Below, in pieces: positions 62,757-64,000 of a DNA stretch of 64,000 bases; the first letter of the stretch is position 1; each line of letters begins with the position of its first letter. The notes below the pieces were generated by a model that did no database searches, was not told the origin of the DNA, and saw only the letters and a list, made by a program, of their open reading frames with translations. A program made the translations under genes and the position numbers. The DNA is from Phaeodactylum tricornutum CCAP 1055/1 (taxonomy: Eukaryota; Bacillariophyta; Bacillariophyceae; Surirellales; Neidiaceae): assembly GCF_000150955.2 (NCBI RefSeq), contig NC_011683.1, positions 124,001 through 188,000 on the forward strand, written 5' to 3'.

Positions 62757-63758
62757 CTAGGCAAACGCATACAACTTGTGCATTTTCATGTAATTGAGTA
62801 CGGCTGGGATCACCATGGACTCTAGCTCACGTTCGTCGCGTGTACTGCGCACTTGACTACTAGATACTTCGTTCAGGCTAGGCAGTGACAACAATTTGGA
62901 TCCGGGCGTTCCTTCGATTCGTTCGAGCAAGGCAGCGTCGCACACTTGCTCTGTTGTCGAATCGACTTTCGATGAATCTGGTTGTCGCTTCAATACCACG
63001 ATACGGCCCTGCAGAAGGTGCAAAACTTGGGCGCTCTCCTTCCACTTGCCGTCTGTCAAGTCTAGAAAGGCGTCGGCGCCTAAACAAAACCAAAACGTCA
63101 CGTCAGGCTCCGTCTCCTGTAGATATTCTAGCAAGGATGCTGTCCCTACGTTAACTTGGTCACGCTCGTATGCCGGCCTACCCGATACCGATGCGAATTA
63201 ATCAAGAAGGGGGAAAACAAAACAAATACAACACATCCAATAAGCCATAGAAGATAAGGAAGTCGCTTTTGGCTATCCATCAGAAAAATGATTTCCCTCC
63301 TTTGTGGTCCATTCACTTACCTTGCGGCTGCAGCTCGTTTCCAGGACTGGTATTCGGCATCCGAAACTGTGGCTATATCCTCAAATGCTAGACGGCACAT
63401 GTTGATTCGATGCTCGAAGGATGCCATTCGCCGCCGCTTTTCCTAACACAAAAGACATCCCGAATTTGAGCACGCTGATACACATATCGCCGACTCTAAT
63501 AGGTGTGCATCGGAAGTCTTTCCCTTCGAGCCGACGTACCCTAAAGGTGTGACGATACACGGGTAACACACGAATGTCGTCGAACGTAGTCCGCAAGGCC
63601 CGAACGATGCCCACATGGCCTCCGTGCCCCGTAGGTGGATCCGCGGATAAGCCAAACAGACAAACCCGTCTATTCATGGAACGGCTTGTACTGCTAGTAG
63701 TATCCAGTTGTTCTATTGTCGGGCGGTAATGTCTTGTCGGGCAGGAAACGTTGTTCAT
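62757..63758 (-). CDS. Nicotinate/nicotinamide mononucleotide adenylyltransferase
   Basis: Makes NAD (or its acid form) from NMN/NaMN and ATP. Three exons: 63758-63540, 63442-63321 and 63177-62757; introns of 97 and 143 bp (GTACGT...GTTAG and GTAAGT...GGTAG), phases 0 and 2. The joined protein has 253 residues, or 226 if the Met at 63677 is used, which begins MNRRVCLFGLSADPPTGHGG. The nucleotide-binding motif is P-T-G-H within that stretch. Exon 2 gives RRRMASFEHRINMCRLAFED and exon 3 continues RPAYERDQVNVGTASLLEYL and TFWFCLGADAFLDL, both typical. The end has EVSSSQVRSTRDERE, the (I/V)SST-x-x-R block. Joining across both introns preserves family sequence, so the model is firm. Confidence 0.9.
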
Positions 63759-64000
63759 TGACAGTGAACGAATATAGAATGGGCCGTTGCGTCGAACAAA
63801 ATATGAACAAAAGCCAAATAGGGAAGTTTAAAATTATAAATATGCATTCAAACATCTTGCACAGATTAGAAAATGACGAGACGCTTCGGTGATACCATTC
63901 GGAGGACACTTTAAAGATCTATTCTATTTGTCGTTTCTCCCGATAGGATTCCGTTCAAGTGCCGGCAGCATCGGTCTAAGACGCACCATGGACTACGCAG
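63759..64000. other. Right-edge sequence, 242 bp
   Basis: Upstream of the adenylyltransferase start and AT-rich near 63790-63850. No gene supported; its right neighbour is outside the window. Confidence 0.5.

Overview
The window is nuclear DNA from a photosynthetic stramenopile, most likely a pennate diatom of the Phaeodactylum type. The evidence is: two light-harvesting proteins of the fucoxanthin-chlorophyll family; several proteins with a signal peptide followed by an 'AF'-type cleavage motif, as used to enter four-membrane diatom plastids; short GT-AG introns (59-245 bp) that often start GTAAGT or GTACGT; and compact, close-set eukaryotic genes. The species name is inference.

Layout. 1-1.03 kb: 5' part of an unknown secreted protein running off the left edge. 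1.8-4.35 kb: a head-to-head 2-oxoglutarate oxygenase and GT8 glycosyltransferase. 4.5-7.0 kb: a head-to-head pair of light-harvesting genes. 7.3-12.1 kb: a plastid membrane protein, a glutaredoxin-2-like protein and an unknown receptor-like membrane protein with an RS-rich tail. 13.5-23.2 kb: an HNH nuclease, a WD40-TPR protein (WDTC1/DCAF type), LSm4, an EDR2-domain protein and the ESCRT-III protein SNF7/CHMP4. 23.9-27.1 kb: an AT-rich stretch with three poorly recognisable genes. 27.4-29.8 kb: plastid ClpP and a small plastid membrane protein, followed by about 2 kb with no gene I can support. 31.9-41.2 kb: a DUF1664-like coiled-coil protein, an insulysin-type M16 protease and a P5A ATPase. 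41.9-47.4 kb: a repeat/coiled-coil protein, a CCCH-WD40 protein and isocitrate lyase. 47.8-54.0 kb: poly(A) polymerase, a sulfotransferase-like membrane protein and an LRR protein. 55.1-63.8 kb: an unknown plastid protein, a plastid Rieske protein, a parvulin-MiaB fusion, an EGF-repeat membrane protein and NMN adenylyltransferase.

Many genes needed exon joining. I rebuilt the junctions by requiring GT-AG ends, matching phase and family-like protein across the join. This recovered the first coding exons of LSm4 (just the ATG), ClpP, the WD40-TPR protein, the HNH protein and a small plastid protein.

Most genes are ordinary housekeeping or plastid genes, not one operon-like system. The most unusual item is the parvulin domain in front of a probably plastid MiaB, which shares a promoter region with a second plastid Fe-S protein. 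I saw no rRNA, tRNA, CRISPR array, transposon or virus-derived element.
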